64,000 nucleotides of DNA from Bettongia penicillata ogilbyi (GCA_023548195.1 JAJHZJ010000008.1:5108215-5172214), one strand, 5' to 3'; shown: positions 43,261-54,900, counted from the first letter of the stretch. A program made the numbers and translations. Notes: generated by a model from the letters alone, not told the origin.

Positions 43261-43494
43261 GATGGCCCAGAAGGACTTGAGGACAAAGAAACAAATTTGG
43301 AGCGATTGCTGTGTAGCATAGATAGTCAGTCCACGATGACTCAAAGAATTACTTTGCAGTAATGAGCATCTACTTGAAATTGAAAAACACAAATTTGTAG
43401 TGAACCAGTTCGTTCAGTAACATGACTTTATACAAGAGCGCATCTACATCTTCACAGAAGTAGGGGAGTAGAGAGAGGAAGAGAATGGGTCTTC

Positions 43495-43733
43495 AGAGCC
43501 TATACAAGCACCCAAAGTAACAGAGGACATATGACTCTCTTCGCAATCTCATCAAATTGATAAGACAGACCCATGATCAATTCTTTGACAGCACGAATCT
43601 CTGCCTGCTCAATAGAGGTACTCAAGAGTTTTACAAAGTTATATTCTGAGAGATGAGATCTGCTGGGTTTTGGGTAGAATCTTCTTGAAATTCTCTGTAA
43701 TCCTATCTTTTTCTTCTGGTTAGTAGCTCATGG
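43495..43733 (-). other. Unidentified protein-like open frame without start codon
   Basis: Minus strand, from after a stop at about 43733 to a TAG at 43499-43501: roughly 75 open codons. They include SRRFYPKPSRSHLSEYNFVK, STSIEQAEIRAVKELIMGLS and YQFDEIAKRVIC. The composition (balanced charged and hydrophobic residues, amphipathic helices) looks like genuine protein rather than repeat. I do not recognise the family. It lacks an ATG at the front and has no convincing splice sites, so a processed-pseudogene or LINE fragment is possible. Confidence 0.35.
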
Positions 43734-43754
43734 AATCATAGATCACTTCCTTAC

Positions 43755-43875
43755 TTTTATCCACTTCCTTACTTTTACAGGTGAAAGAACTGAGAACCTG
43801 GCAAGTTAAGTGACTTATCCAAGGTCATACAAGATAGTAAGAGGCAAAGATGGGATTTTAACTTGTCTTCAATGT
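43755..43875 (-). mobile_element. MIR-type SINE
   Basis: Text 'tttacaggtgaaagaactga' with 'caagttaagtgacttatcca' and 'aggtcatacaagatagtaag' is an antisense MIR core. Confidence 0.65.
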
Positions 43876-43984
43876 AACTTTCCTTGGAAACATTTTTCCC
43901 CATCCCCCTGGATCTGTGAACTCCAGACTAAATTTGAGGGCTTAATTTATTTTTTATCAAAACAAGTTTTACCTTCTATCAGAG

Positions 43985-44235
43985 AGGAAGCACGGAATAG
44001 TGGATAAAAGTAGATAAAATAGTGGATAAAACCTAAGAGTCGGAAGACTTGGATTCCAATCCCATTTCAGACCCTTCCAAGATGTGTGAGTCTAGGAAAG
44101 TTACTTCACTTCAGTTTCCTCATCTGTGAAAAAGGAATAATAACCACTGTAGCTACTATTGCCCAGGATTGTTGAAAGGATCACATGAGATAACATGTGG
44201 TTAATTACTTTGCTGATGTTAAGGTGATAAGGAAA
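43985..44235 (+). mobile_element. MIR/Ther-type SINE
   Basis: It carries 'gaagacttggattccaatcc', 'tcagtttcctcatctgtgaa', 'gattgttgaaaggatcacat' and 'ttactttgctgatgttaag'. A local duplication of 'agtggataaaa' lies in its head. Confidence 0.7.
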
Positions 44236-44399
44236 TTACAGCTCTTATTTTCCAACTTATTACAGAAATGTATGTTGAAGGAGATGGGCAATCCATATGA
44301 GAATGACAGACAGACATAATCCAAGGGTTGCACTGATACCCACAAAATGCAAACAGACGTAGAGTATGTCTCAAATGAGTTGAGTAGATTCTTCACTGA

Positions 44400-44840
44400 G
44401 GATTTATGATGAGAGGGTAAACATCACAAAGGATCAGAAGGTACAGATGGGTTGTGATCCGCAGGACTCCCACAGGAGGCAGAGCTCACACTGAGCACAT
44501 CACGGAGCCAGGAACGAATCAGCTGAGGCTGTTTGAGGGTCTAGTTCCTTAGTCTGACTTCCAGTCATGCTTGCCTGGGACTTCTAATTAAGATGGTACC
44601 TGAACAGACAGACTGCTCAGCTCCCACATGCCAATTCCTTAGACTCTTGCCTGAGTGTTAATCGTGTTTGCTTATTTAACCTCTTATATCCCATGATTCT
44701 CCATTGCTGCTCTGTATGTGTGAATCTTGTGACTGCTTCTTGCGTCTGGCTCTTGCCTAGTTGCTCCTGGTTGAAAATTAACCCTTCTGCCTTATCTCAC
44801 ATGGATTTGGCCATTTTCACATAGAACCATAAGGAGGGCA
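44400..44840. other. Unassigned non-coding DNA
   Basis: No recognised element, and no open frame of note. Confidence 0.4.
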
Positions 44841-44844
44841 AGTT

Positions 44845-45100
44845 TTTCTTTTTTAAATTATTTTTTAAAATTTAATTCATTTTTTACATTAAAAAGCATT
44901 TCTTTCCTCTCCTTCCCACTTTCCCCTCCTCCCCATAAAAAGAAAAGCAAAACCCTTATAACAAATATGTATAATTAGGGAAAACTAATTTCCATATTGG
45001 CCAAGTCCAAAATTTTGTGTTTTTTTCTGAATATTTAGTTTCATCACCTCTCTATCAAACTGACATGTTATTTTGAAAAACAAAATATATATATATATAC
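44845..45100 (-). mobile_element. L1 3' UTR fragment
   Basis: A T-rich left edge is followed by 'cctctccttcccactttccc' and 'ataacaaatatgtataatta', the antisense of a marsupial L1-type 3' UTR. It ends in a short (TA)n run at about 45085. Confidence 0.5.
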
Positions 45101-45214
45101 GCACAAACCACAGGAGAGCCAGGCATAAAAACAAGCATGTGTCCACCGACCAACTAGCAGATGGAATTAACTCTTTGCTTAGTCTGACACCCTCTTACTT
45201 TTCTAGTATCTGCT

Positions 45215-45420
45215 GCTAGATGGTACAGTGGGTAGAGCTCAGGACAGAGTCAGGATTCCTACTGTGTGACCTTGTACATGTCACTTAATTGCTATTAGCC
45301 TCACTTATAAAATAGGGTTAATAATAGCACCTGCCAGGATTGGTTCAAGGACGAAATAAGTTAACATATAAAGTGCTTTGCAAACCTTAAAGCACCATAT
45401 AAAAAATGTTAGCTGTAATT
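45215..45420 (+). mobile_element. MIR-type SINE
   Basis: It shows 'ctagatggtacagtgggtag', 'ctactgtgtgaccttgtaca', 'aatagggttaataatagcac' and 'aagtgctttgcaaaccttaa'. Confidence 0.75.
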
Positions 45421-46164
45421 ATTACTTATCTATTATGGACTGAACTCCCGACCTCATCTCTCCCTAGCCCCATTTTGGACATTGTTTTGATTCTTGATTT
45501 TGACCACGTTTCTGTTTCAAACACTCATCTATCTGGTGAAGACTCTCAGCTTGTTTCTGCTGGACTTCTGACCCCTTCCTACCTGTACAGGCACTTTAGT
45601 GTTGCCATGTTAGTTCCCTGTCTCCCCATTCCGTCTTCTCCACTTTTCCAAATTGGGAAAGGTTCACTCAGTTCCCTGAAACCCATGTAGTCAAAACTCC
45701 CACTGACCCTAGCCAGCAAATAAGGCAAAATCTTTGCTTACTAAACCACCAAGGTGAAAAAGCTTATAAAGAATTAAGACAAGAGGCAGAGAACAGCATG
45801 ATATAAAGAAAAGAGCAGAATGTAAAAGAGAAGATGGGGAAGATGTGAATATATGGAGAAGTTTAACAAAAAACTGGAAGATCTTTTCATATTACTCAAG
45901 CCAGCTTTCACCTCCCACTTGTCACATCCCACATGTTCTATCTTAACCTGCTCTTTACAATGATGCTGTTGCCTGGGAAATAGAAGGGCTCTGTTAAATG
46001 ACCCAAAGTGGCAAATAATTAGTGAGGAAATAAAAGAGATTTAGACAAAAGAAAGAGTTATATATATTTCATACCATCACATGGAAAATGCTAAGGGGGT
46101 AAAATACAAAGGGAAGTTGGTTTTGTCTTTCCAGAAGAAAAGAAAAGTTGGCCATGGGACACAG

Positions 46165-46440
46165 ACAAAAGCCCTGGTTTTAGAGTCACAGTATGCTTTT
46201 CTTAACTTGGGGCCAATTGATTCACCTTCCTGAGCCTTAATTTCCTCATTGATAGACTGCTGATCACAATAAGCTTATAGATCTCTAGTTAGAAGTCACC
46301 TAGCCCAACCTCCTTATTTTACAAATAAAGCAACTGAGGCCCAGCTCTTGAACAATCTGCCAAAAGTCATATAGATTTTAAATGGTAGGGCCAGAATTCT
46401 AACTCAGTTCCAGTGACTACATATTTAGTATTTTGCTCAC
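46165..46440. mobile_element. Two opposed MIR-type SINE remnants
   Basis: A plus-strand piece (about 46165-46262, 'ttcctgagccttaatttcct') is followed by a minus-strand piece (about 46285-46420, 'acaaataaagcaactgaggc' and 'tctgccaaaagtcatataga'). Confidence 0.55.
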
Positions 46441-46489
46441 TTCACATGTGCCTTTTGACGATACTCTTCTAGGTCTAAATCTTATGATT

Positions 46490-46756
46490 AATGGACTAAA
46501 CCCCAGATTCTTAATTGTGTGTGTGTGTGTGTGTGCATGCATGCATGTGTGCATGCCCCTGTGTTTGTGTCATGGACCCCTTTCACTGTGTGGTAAAGCC
46601 TATAGACTCTCTTCCTAAAAAATGTTATGAAATATAGAGAATCAAATACATATGACAAAAGAAATCGATTTTATTGAAACTTGGATATATTTTTTTCCAT
46701 CCAAGTTCACAGACCTCCATGAAATCTATCTTGGACCCCAAGTTAAGAACCACTGG
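46490..46756. mobile_element. hAT MITE with microsatellite near its left end
   Basis: The left end, degraded from 'cccagattcttaattgtgtg', is followed by a (TG)n/TGCA tract (46517-46556). Then come 'atggacccctttcactgtgt', 'agcctatagactctcttcct' and the right end 'ggaccccaagttaagaacca' ctgg, whose inverse is the CAGTGGTTCTTAACTTGGGG hAT-type terminus. Confidence 0.65.
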
Positions 46757-46759
46757 ATG

Positions 46760-46935
46760 AACATAAGCTGTAAAAGAAATTCAGATTGGGGTTGTAGCAT
46801 CCCATCCATCTGCCACCATCTAATAGTGTAATCTCAGGGAAGTCACTGTACCTTTCCAAGGTCTTGCTTCCCTAAATTCAAAATGAGACTCAGACTAGAA
46901 AACCTTTAAAACCCTTTCTAGCTCTAACTAAGTAA
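46760..46935 (+). mobile_element. MIR-like SINE
   Basis: Order 'agggaagtcactgtaccttt', 'gcttccctaaattcaaaatg', 'gactagaaaacctttaaaac' and 'cctttctagctctaacta' suits a diverged MIR relative. Confidence 0.5.
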
Positions 46936-46984
46936 TTTTATCTGTTTATTTGATTTATAGTCTCAGAGAAGGCTGATGGTTCAA

Positions 46985-47690
46985 CCCTTACTGAACAGGA
47001 ATTTCCTCTTACAGCATCTTGGAGGTCATTCAGCTTGTATTATCACCAGACTGCTGGTGAAGGGGAAACCATGACTTCTGGAGGCAGCTCATTCCACCTC
47101 TGGAGGCTCAAATGGATTGTTAGTATGTTTTTCCTTACAGAGAGCCTATAACCATGTCTCCATAGCTCCCATCTATTACTCTTAATTCTGCTTTCTGGGG
47201 TCAGAATTAGACCTGTTCTAAACAAGTCCTCTTCCACACAAGGGTCCTTCAGATACCTGATGACACTATTCTGTCTCCTCTAGGTCTTTTCTCCAGATTA
47301 AACCTCCTCAACTCCTTCAGTCAGTCCTTAGAGGCCATGGTCTCTGGTGTCCTCCCTATCTGGGTCATCTTCCAGCTCTAAAGTGTCCCTCTTCGAATGT
47401 GGTATCCAGAACTGAATGGAGTCTGACTAGGTCACAGTATACTGTCACCTCTCTTTTTCTAGATACCATGCCTTAAAAACTGTCTCAGTTTCTGTTGGAT
47501 TTTTTTTTTACCTACCATACTGCACGCACTCTTATTGAGCTTTCAGCCCACCATTACCCCTCGATCTTTTCATATGAACTTTGTCTAGCCATGTCCTTCA
47601 TCTTGCTCTTCTAAAGTTGATTTTTAAAATTGAGAATAAGCATATGACTGTATCCAACTTAAATTTCATCTTTTTAAAAATTAATATAAG
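46985..47690 (-). pseudogene. CR1/L3-class LINE: polymerase C-terminus and 3' region
   Basis: Minus-strand frame 47237-47043 ends with SLQRWNELPPEVMVSPSPAV, the RxWNxLPxEVV signature that closes CR1/L3 polymerases. The plus-strand text 'cttttctccagattaaacct', 'aactgaatggagtctgacta' and 'gagctttcagcccaccatta' is the familiar antisense of CR1-class LINEs shared with birds. It is an old, inactive copy. Confidence 0.75.
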
Positions 47691-47949
47691 CTTATTCCTA
47701 TAAAAAAGATCAAGTTTGTGGGTTTTTTTAAAAATAAGAATATTCTTTTGGTGATACTGTATGGCTAAGTTATGGAATACCACAGTGTCAGAAGAAATAA
47801 AGTTGAATGCCTCCCAAAGGACAATGGAGATATGTATGGTGGATGTGAATGGGCTTCAACCCATTACTCATGAGACCTTGCACCAATCATACAAGGGCTG
47901 TGGTGTAAGAGCCCATCAGAGTGATATACGACCATAAAAAAGAGGTGGC

Positions 47950-48075
47950 CTGTCAGTCAGTCAATCAAGATTGATCAAGCACCTACTATGTGCCAGGCAC
48001 TGTGCAAATACTAGTCATACAAAGAAAGGCAAAGGATAGTACTTGCCCTCAGGAAGTTCATGATATGACAGAGAA
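47950..48075 (-). mobile_element. L2 3' end
   Basis: Text 'caagcacctactatgtgcca', 'ggcactgtgcaaatactagt' and 'cttgccctcaggaagttcat' is the antisense L2 terminus. Confidence 0.7.
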
Positions 48076-48079
48076 AGAC

Positions 48080-48630
48080 TCAAACAAAAAGAAGAGGCTG
48101 AAAAGTGAGGAGACATGAGGAAATCCAGAGAAAGGCAAGCAGGTTGGAAACAACAGGATGGCTCCTTTGGTCAAATGAAGAATCTAGGAGATAATCTCTA
48201 ATGTCTACCTTCTACCCTCTCTAATCAGAAGAAGGGGAGGGTCCTTTGGGACAGGGAGTGGGATGGGGAAGGGGGTGATGATAATGAGATGGTATGAGTT
48301 TCAGAGTTGATGTAATCTTGCAGGAAAAGGAGTTTCTGGAGAGAATGGTGAAGTACAGGAGAGCAGCAGGTGGGATGGTCATCTACTGAGAAGGAGGGAT
48401 AGAGATGGACAGCTCAGATGTTCCATTAGTATCTCCAAATATCAAGAGACCTAGAGAAAGACCCCCAGCATAGTGGGTGGAATCTGTATGGACATTGATA
48501 AGAGCCACCTGGAAGATGGAGCATGATCATGCGTAGCAATACACATTGTCAGGAGTGCCCACATCAGTGAGATCAAAGACTCGTCAAAGTGACAAAATAC
48601 ATTTCATCTCAATAAATTTGCCCCTTAGGA
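48080..48630. other. Unassigned purine-rich DNA
   Basis: A/G-rich plus strand without a named repeat. The style resembles antisense CR1/L2 LINE coding sequence but no motif could be read. Confidence 0.35.
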
Positions 48631-48631
48631 A

Positions 48632-48872
48632 GTTAAGTAGGGCAGTGGATAGAATGCTGGGCCTGGAGTCAGGAAAATCTGAGTTCAACTCTGATCTCAG
48701 ACACTTACTAGCTGTGTGACCCTGGGCAAGTCACTTAATCCTGTTTGCCTCAGTTCCTCATGAGCTGGAGAAGGAAATGGCAAACCATTCCAGTGCCTTT
48801 GCCACAAAACCCCAAAGAGGGTCATGAAGAATCAGACACAACTGAAATGATTCAACAACGACAATTGTTGGG
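48632..48872 (+). mobile_element. Marsupial tRNA-derived SINE, best-preserved copy
   Basis: The order is complete: 'gggcagtggatagaatgctg', 'ggcctggagtcaggaaaatc', 'cagacacttactagctgtgt', 'gaccctgggcaagtcactta', 'tggcaaaccattccagtgcc', 'aaagagggtcatgaagaatc', 'agacacaactgaaatgattc'. A and B box-like pol III promoter sequence is expected in the first 70 bases. Confidence 0.88.
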
Positions 48873-48894
48873 AACCCTCTTAGTTTTTGGTGCT

Positions 48895-49130
48895 TTGCCA
48901 CCAGAAAAAGTGCTGCTATAAATAGTTTTTTTCCTCTTTTCCCTTTCTTCGATCTCTTTGGTAAATAGACATAGCAGCCAACCCCCTCTTTTTATAGAAG
49001 AGGAGACTGAGATCCCTAAATTAGGGAAATGACCTGCCCAAGTTCATGTGGGTAATAAGGGTTGGACCTAGCATTTGAATCCAAAGGCTTTCTGCTTCCA
49101 AGTCCAATGTTCCCTCCTCTATATTACACT
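48895..49130 (-). mobile_element. L1 ORF2 scrap followed by MIR
   Basis: 'aagtgctgctataaatagtt' (48900-48960) is antisense L1 ORF2 tail. 'tagaagaggagactgagatc' and 'aatgacctgcccaagttcat' (48995-49070) are an antisense MIR core. Confidence 0.55.
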
Positions 49131-49139
49131 TTCCTCATG

Positions 49140-50025
49140 TTGTCTTGCTACATGGTGGTGTTCTCTGTACTATCACGCACAACACCCTCACAATGGTGAT
49201 GCCAGGACAGAGAATTCTCACTGTACATTTAGAATGAAGCTAAGGTTTGGAGAAAAAAAAAGGAATGTGAAAAGTTCTGGGAAACCAAGCCAATGTAGGA
49301 CACTATTCCCAAATCTCTTTTCCTAGTCCTCTAACAATATAATACGAATTCCTACTATTCATAATAAATTACATTAATGCAAGATGTTCCATAAGTCTTA
49401 GTGCAGAACACTATTCCAAAGACACCCTATCTAGTGCTCTAAGGTTATGGAATGCTTTTTTTATAGATTATCTCACTTAAAATTGACCTCTGTCCTATCT
49501 CCTAGAGGACACAATATTTTTAAGAAATCACCTCCAGCTTCATCCTCTATATGACTCTGGGCATCAGGTTCCTTTTGGTTTCCACAATATTCAGAGAAAA
49601 AGGTGCTTCTGGACCAGGTGTACATTACTGTGAGCCCCAAGGGCTAAGGGAGGTACAATTTTAGACTGGAGTGGAAAAACCCAGCTACATACACAGGTCA
49701 AAGATGATGGACTGCATCCCAGGATCTAACACAGTGCCCTGTTCATAATAGACACTTAGGCTTATCAAACTGAATTGGATCCACACAACATTGATGTTAC
49801 CCTGGTACCTCATCTGAGTCTTTCTCAATAGTATACAAGAGACTCTATCTTGGTGGGGTCCAGCACAGAGGGCAGGAGTTGTAGGAAGATGATTAAGGTC
49901 ACACTGTGTGTGGAAGACAGAGATTCAGTGTTAAGCAAATGGAATATTTTATCATTAATAGATCATGTCTCTGTGCCAGATATATCTTTTAATCTTATTT
50001 CTTCCTTCTGTCCAGCTGGCCTATA
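49140..50025. other. Unassigned non-coding DNA
   Basis: No named element. An L2-like terminus may be present near 49725-49775 ('acacagtgccctgttcataa', 'tagacacttaggcttatcaa'). Confidence 0.4.
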
Positions 50026-50028
50026 TAC

Positions 50029-50218
50029 TAGCAATTCTCAAACTTTTTGGTCTTAGGACCCCTTTATATTCTTAAAGATTACTAAACACCCCTCTCAGTT
50101 TTCACGTGGATTATATTTATCAATATTTACCACATTAGAAATGAAAATATTGTAATATTATTTAAATAGTCTTTACCTCAAAGGCCTCCTAAAAAGGAAT
50201 CATACTTAAGAACCACTG
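50029..50218. mobile_element. hAT-Charlie-type MITE
   Basis: The left end 'tagcaattctcaaacttttt' and right end 'cttaagaaccactg' are degraded forms of CAGTGGTTCTCAAA inverted termini. The interior 'gtggattatatttatcaata' and 'ccacattagaaatgaaaata' is typical of mammalian Charlie derivatives. The flanking 8-mers no longer match. Confidence 0.75.
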
Positions 50219-50219
50219 T

Positions 50220-50345
50220 CAGTCAGTCAGAGTATTTATTAAGCACTCTCCTCCAGTCATTGTGCTAAGCTCTGGGGATACAAATAAACAGAGGCAAAGG
50301 TCTGAACTCCAGTTTTGGATGGGAGGGCACACAGTCTCAACAAGG
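50220..50345 (-). mobile_element. L2 3' end
   Basis: Antisense terminus 'gagtatttattaagcactct', 'gctaagctctggggatacaa' and 'agaggcaaaggtctgaactc'. It abuts the hAT element. Confidence 0.6.
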
Positions 50346-50484
50346 ACAAGGTCACAAGACCTCTCGTCTTACAACATGTTCTTTTCCCAGATACTGTGAA
50401 GAATCACCATGCACCTACACATGCACGAGGTGAAGAGGAAGAGGCTGAACCAACAAGCCTTTTTGAAAGCCCCTGAGGCAACTG

Positions 50485-51117
50485 TGCATACCCTTTGATC
50501 CAGCAATACCACTACTACATCTGTATCCTAAAGAGATCAAAAAAGGGAAAAGCACCTATTTCTATAAAAATATTTCAAGCAGATCTCTTTGTGATGACTA
50601 AGAATTGGAAATTGAAGGGATGCCCACCTACTGGGAAATGACTGAACGAGTTGTGTTATATGATTATAATGGAACATTATTTTTCTATAAGAAATGATGA
50701 ACAGAATGGTTTCAGAAAAACCTAGAAAGACTTAAATGAACTGAAACAGAGTGAAGTGAGCAGAACCAGGAAAACATTGTACAATATCAATTGTATGATG
50801 ACGAGACAATTCCAAAGGACTCATGATGAAAAATTCTATTTGCCTCTGGAGAAACGACTGATGGAACCAGAACACGAACTGAAGCATACTATTTTCCACT
50901 TTCTTTTTTTTGTTTAAATTTTCTTCCACAAAATGATTAATATGGAACTCTATTACATGATTGCACATGTATAATTTAGATCAGATTGCTTACCATCTCA
51001 GTGAGGAAGAGAAGAAGGGCTAGAATTTGGAATTCCAAGCTTAAAAAAAAATCCAGCAAATTTCAAAAATTATTTTTACATGTAATTGGGGGGAAATATT
51101 ATTTAAAAAAAGGAAGG
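50485..51117 (+). mobile_element. 5'-truncated L1: ORF2 C-terminus and 3' UTR
   Basis: The plus strand reads IPLLHLYPKEIKKG, then IEGMPTYWEMTERVVLYDYN (the counterpart of the GEWLNKLW region), before stops. The 3' UTR ('gcttaccatctcagtgagga') leads to an A-rich end at about 51115. Several stops and frameshifts are present. Confidence 0.8.
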
Positions 51118-51179
51118 AGGGAAGAAAGTCTCTGAAGTCAGAAGTGTCCTCTATGCCACAGTTAGCTGACTAGAAGCAG

Positions 51180-51475
51180 TTATAAAAAGTCTACACATAA
51201 CTTTGTACATAGCAACATCCATAGTGTGCAAGGAATTTTTCTGAGTAGACTTTGTCCTTCATAACAATGCAAGGACCTAAAAAATTCCCAGTGGACTTTT
51301 GAGGCAAAATGCCTTCCATATCCAGAGAAAGAATTATGGAACTGGATCACAGAATGAAGCAGACCATTTTCTTTTGTGTTACGTTTCGTTTTGTTTTGTG
51401 TTATGGTTTCTCCCATTCATTTTAATTCTTCCATTCAACATGACTATGGTGAAATTTTATTTAAAAAAAAAAAAG
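51180..51475 (+). mobile_element. L1 3' UTR with poly(A)
   Basis: Sense-strand L1 tail: 'tttgaggcaaaatgccttcc', 'gaaagaattatggaactgga', 'tttaattcttccattcaaca', ending in an A12-type run at 51462-51473. It is inverted relative to the 24-29 kb copies. Confidence 0.75.
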
Positions 51476-51629
51476 TCTACACATGCTTTTTACTCTCTCT
51501 CCAAGATAATTCTCTTAGACATCACCATAAAAGGGGGCTTCCCAGTTCCTTCACATGGGAAAATTGCACCTATGGAGCAAGCTGATAGGGTCTGTGATGT
51601 ACCAGATTTAGTGGAGAAGTGGGGGTGTG

Positions 51630-51800
51630 TGTTGGATTTGTAGGTCAGTTGATTCTGAGTTCAAATTGACATTGACTAGCTGTGGGATGCTGGGCAAATA
51701 ATTTTAACTTCTTAGACCTTTTGTCTCTACATCATATGTATACAGGAGCAATACCTCAACTATCTACCTCATACGATTGTTGGGAAGAAATACACAAATG
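51630..51800 (+). mobile_element. MIR-like SINE
   Basis: Order 'tgattctgagttcaaattga', 'gactagctgtgggatgctgg', 'tcttagaccttttgtctcta', 'acctcatacgattgttggga'. Confidence 0.6.
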
Positions 51801-51804
51801 TGTG

Positions 51805-52950
51805 ATATTAGACTTTCATGCTCCAGTAAGCTGATTATTCTTTCCATATTTAGTCTTCCCTTGAGACCCAAGACCTAACAGCATTTAAAGGCCATTATTC
51901 TGAGCAATAATTATTAACTTATGATGATCCTCTGTATTACAAGAAACTGGCTACATTCCCCCTCAGAATTTTAGGGTTGTAAGAGTTTGAGAGGAGTCTT
52001 TAAAGTACCATGAAACTTGATTTGGGTAATAAATATCTGACATGAGCTTGTCTTGTAATTTTCTCCTTTCTATTAAGGTCCAGGAACTAAAAAGAAATAT
52101 AATTAATTGAAGATTCTACAGTAGGGAATATGGAAGTGAGTGGGGGCAAAGATTGGAGGAGTAAGGCAGAAGACATGATATAAATCTGACCAGAAAAGAT
52201 ATGGGTCACAGAATAGGCAAGGAAGGTGACCAGAGACTGTGGAGATGGGAGAAGGGTATGACTCATGTGTGAGAAATGCCAGTACCAACTATACCGTGTA
52301 CTGTTGGAGCCAAATGAGACGTGAGAGAGGGCAGAAAATACTTCTGTAAGATGTGAGAGGGTGGGAGGGAGAGAAAGGGTTCTTGGTGATGTAACTCCTT
52401 TGAGGAATAGGTACAGAATTCTGTAACTGGTCCTGGTCTAGAGGAGATTTTTGGGTGGGCTATGGAGCTGAAATGGGATTAGTGTCTTACTTTTGGTCTG
52501 GCTTTCCCATCCCCAGCCCATTTGCCCAAGAGGATAACCAACTGCTGTAGGACTCCATGTGGGAAGGAGCCTCAGATCTTTTCTCACTCAGAAGTCAAGA
52601 GCACATGAGCTGGTTGCTTCTGTCTCTATTGTGAATATTCTTGCTTCCTTTTTTAAGCAAAGGAACTTGGCCATGACCTTGTAGGCTTCAAAAGGTCAGG
52701 AGAGCAAACCACAGGAAGTCTAGGGGCTGGAGTCCATGCTGAGGTTTGCCAAAAGCCAGATGGTGAAGAGTAAAGATATGCCACCTTAAATGACCTCCTT
52801 GCCCCAGCCTGCCAGTAGCAGAAAAGTGCACTCACCCACCCATCAGCCACATCACACTTTGAAATGAATTTGATAGGGGTAAATGCTAAGGTGCAGAACT
52901 GCATTAGATTTGAGACCACTCTCATTATGGGACAAATGTGCTTCCATATA
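51805..52950. other. Unassigned non-coding DNA
   Basis: No named repeat, exon or RNA gene seen over about 1.1 kb. Short open frames on both strands lack recognisable features. Confidence 0.4.
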
Positions 52951-52954
52951 TGTG

Positions 52955-53125
52955 CATGGGAAATGTTTGTACTTCTGTTAATACTTTACCTATAAAATAA
53001 ATATCCCTTTGTAAAAAGCTAATTGATGGTCATCGGTTAAACAGGACAGGTGGGGATGCAGGGTGGGGCCACTAATAACCCTGTGTATGTGTGTGTGTTG
53101 GAGGGGAACATACCACAATTAGGGA
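52955..53125 (+). repeat. Dispersed repeat, copy 2 of 2 (partner 15935-16080)
   Basis: It shares the 'aaaagctaatt.atg' and 'ggttaaac' landmarks and the following order of blocks with the copy at 15.9 kb. An AATAAA lies at about 52995, so an LTR-like origin is conceivable. Confidence 0.45.
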
Positions 53126-53129
53126 TGAA

Positions 53130-53865
53130 ACTGAGAGCAGTAGAGAAAGACTTCCCCAGTCCCTTAGAGGCTAGAACCCTAAAAACCCGAGGGGGAAATG
53201 TAGCCAGTTTCCCTCTGGAAGAAAATCCAGAGTCTTGCTACTGAGTGACTGTTGCCAAAAGATTTGAACTAAAAAGAAAAAGTATTTTATAATTAAATTC
53301 ACTCAGCACAGTGAATATTGTCACTAGCCTTTGACACCTGGATTTTGAGGTCAACCCTCAAGTCCACTCAGACACCATATTCCCGGGACCCTTGCCAGAC
53401 AATAGACTGCCCAGATCCTTTGATCTTACCATTCTCGCACTGCTGACCCATATCCCCAGACCTGCACCATCTCCCTGACTGCTTGCTACCATATGACAGG
53501 CAGACATTTGGCCCAGGAAGGCCTTCTTCCTTCTTCCTTACGCTGCCTTCACTCCTGGAACCATTACCACCGGACATGGCCTTGCCCAGACCAGGATGTT
53601 CTGCCAACTTCTTGACCTACTTCGTAAAGAAGTCATAACCTCAGCCACTGTACTGGCCTGTCCCTGGCCACACCCCCAGTGGGAGCGAAGGGGAAGATTA
53701 GGACATGGATTTTCTTACAGCTATTTGTTTGGAGACTTTCCCCCCATGTATCGAGAGGTTCATGACTGACTGGGGTTATCAGATATCTGACTATGAGATT
53801 TAGTAATATTTTTCTTTATTATGATTATAATTATAGTAAGTATACTTAAAAATGACTGAACAACA
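53130..53865. other. Unassigned non-coding DNA
   Basis: No recognised element. The minus-strand frame at 53607-53368 is Gly/Ser-rich without domain-like features. Confidence 0.4.
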
Positions 53866-53869
53866 TTAT

Positions 53870-54115
53870 TCCAAGAGGATAGGAACTAGATCTGTGATTT
53901 CATTGGTATAGGGAACTCCCAGGTGAGAAAATTCCCTCCATCAATGCAGGTTGGCACTCTGTCACTTGTCTTAGAAAGTTATGTAGAGTACTGAGAAGTT
54001 AAGAGACTGGCCCAATGTGTATGCATATGTATGTGTAGCTAGTATATGTCAGAGGCAACATTAGAACCCAGGACTTCCTAGTTTTATCTATCCATTATGC
54101 CATAGTGCTTCCTTT
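53870..54115 (-). mobile_element. tRNA-derived SINE with distinct 3' half
   Basis: It opens with the antisense tail 'actagatctgtgatttcatt', 'ggtatagggaactcccaggt', 'atcaatgcaggttggcactc', then the core 'gagaagttaagagactggcc'. Same family as 41040-41282. It includes a 'gtatgcatatgtatgtgtag' interruption. Confidence 0.75.
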
Positions 54116-54119
54116 CTAA

Positions 54120-54900
54120 TATCATAATGAAAAGAGCTGATCTATCAGGAAAAGGTCACTTTGCTTGGCAAGAGAACCATTGGTCCAGTCCCATCTCTTC
54201 CCAGGTTTGGCCCCAGTGCCAGTAAAGAGACATTTCCATCAGCTAGAAAACATGAAGCTGAGGTGCCAGCTTCCCCCTCACCCCTGCTCCCCAAACAGGT
54301 TCTGGAAGCATTTCCAATGCCTCTGTGAGTCCAAGATCTCCTTGAGGAATTCTTTCTGTTCCTCCACAAGCACTGGATTTGGCAAAAGATCTTAAGAATG
54401 AAAGCCCTGATCCACACATGTTTGATTTAGTAGGCATCAGTTCAGTGGAGGATTCTATCTGATTAACCACAGAACATATTCCCTGGGTTAAGGAGAGAGG
54501 TCCTAAGATTCGTTCTGCAACATTCTGTCTTGGGTATATAGTCTAGCCACTGTAGGCAGTTTTCTGAAAAGAACCTTCGGGATATCTAATATAGGAGGTC
54601 AAGGGTCAGGATAGTGGACATTTGTCACTTGTCATCTAGTCCACTATTCTTAGCCGACCCTAGACCATGAGACCATCAAGACCATGCTTCCCATCCCATT
54701 CATCCATTCATCTGTCCAGACCATCTTGTTGCCATCAGTCCTGATATAACCAGTCTATGTTTCATTTATTGATCTGAATATTATCATATAGATAACATTA
54801 CTGTCTCTATCAATGGATATTAAACAGTTAAATGGACCTAAGATGCTAATCGCTGGTAGCCAGCAGCAGGAGGAAGATGCTGGAATGGGGGTTTGAGTTG
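54120..54900. other. Unassigned non-coding DNA
   Basis: No named element. Overlapping frames on both strands (75-90 codons) look like chance. Confidence 0.4.
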
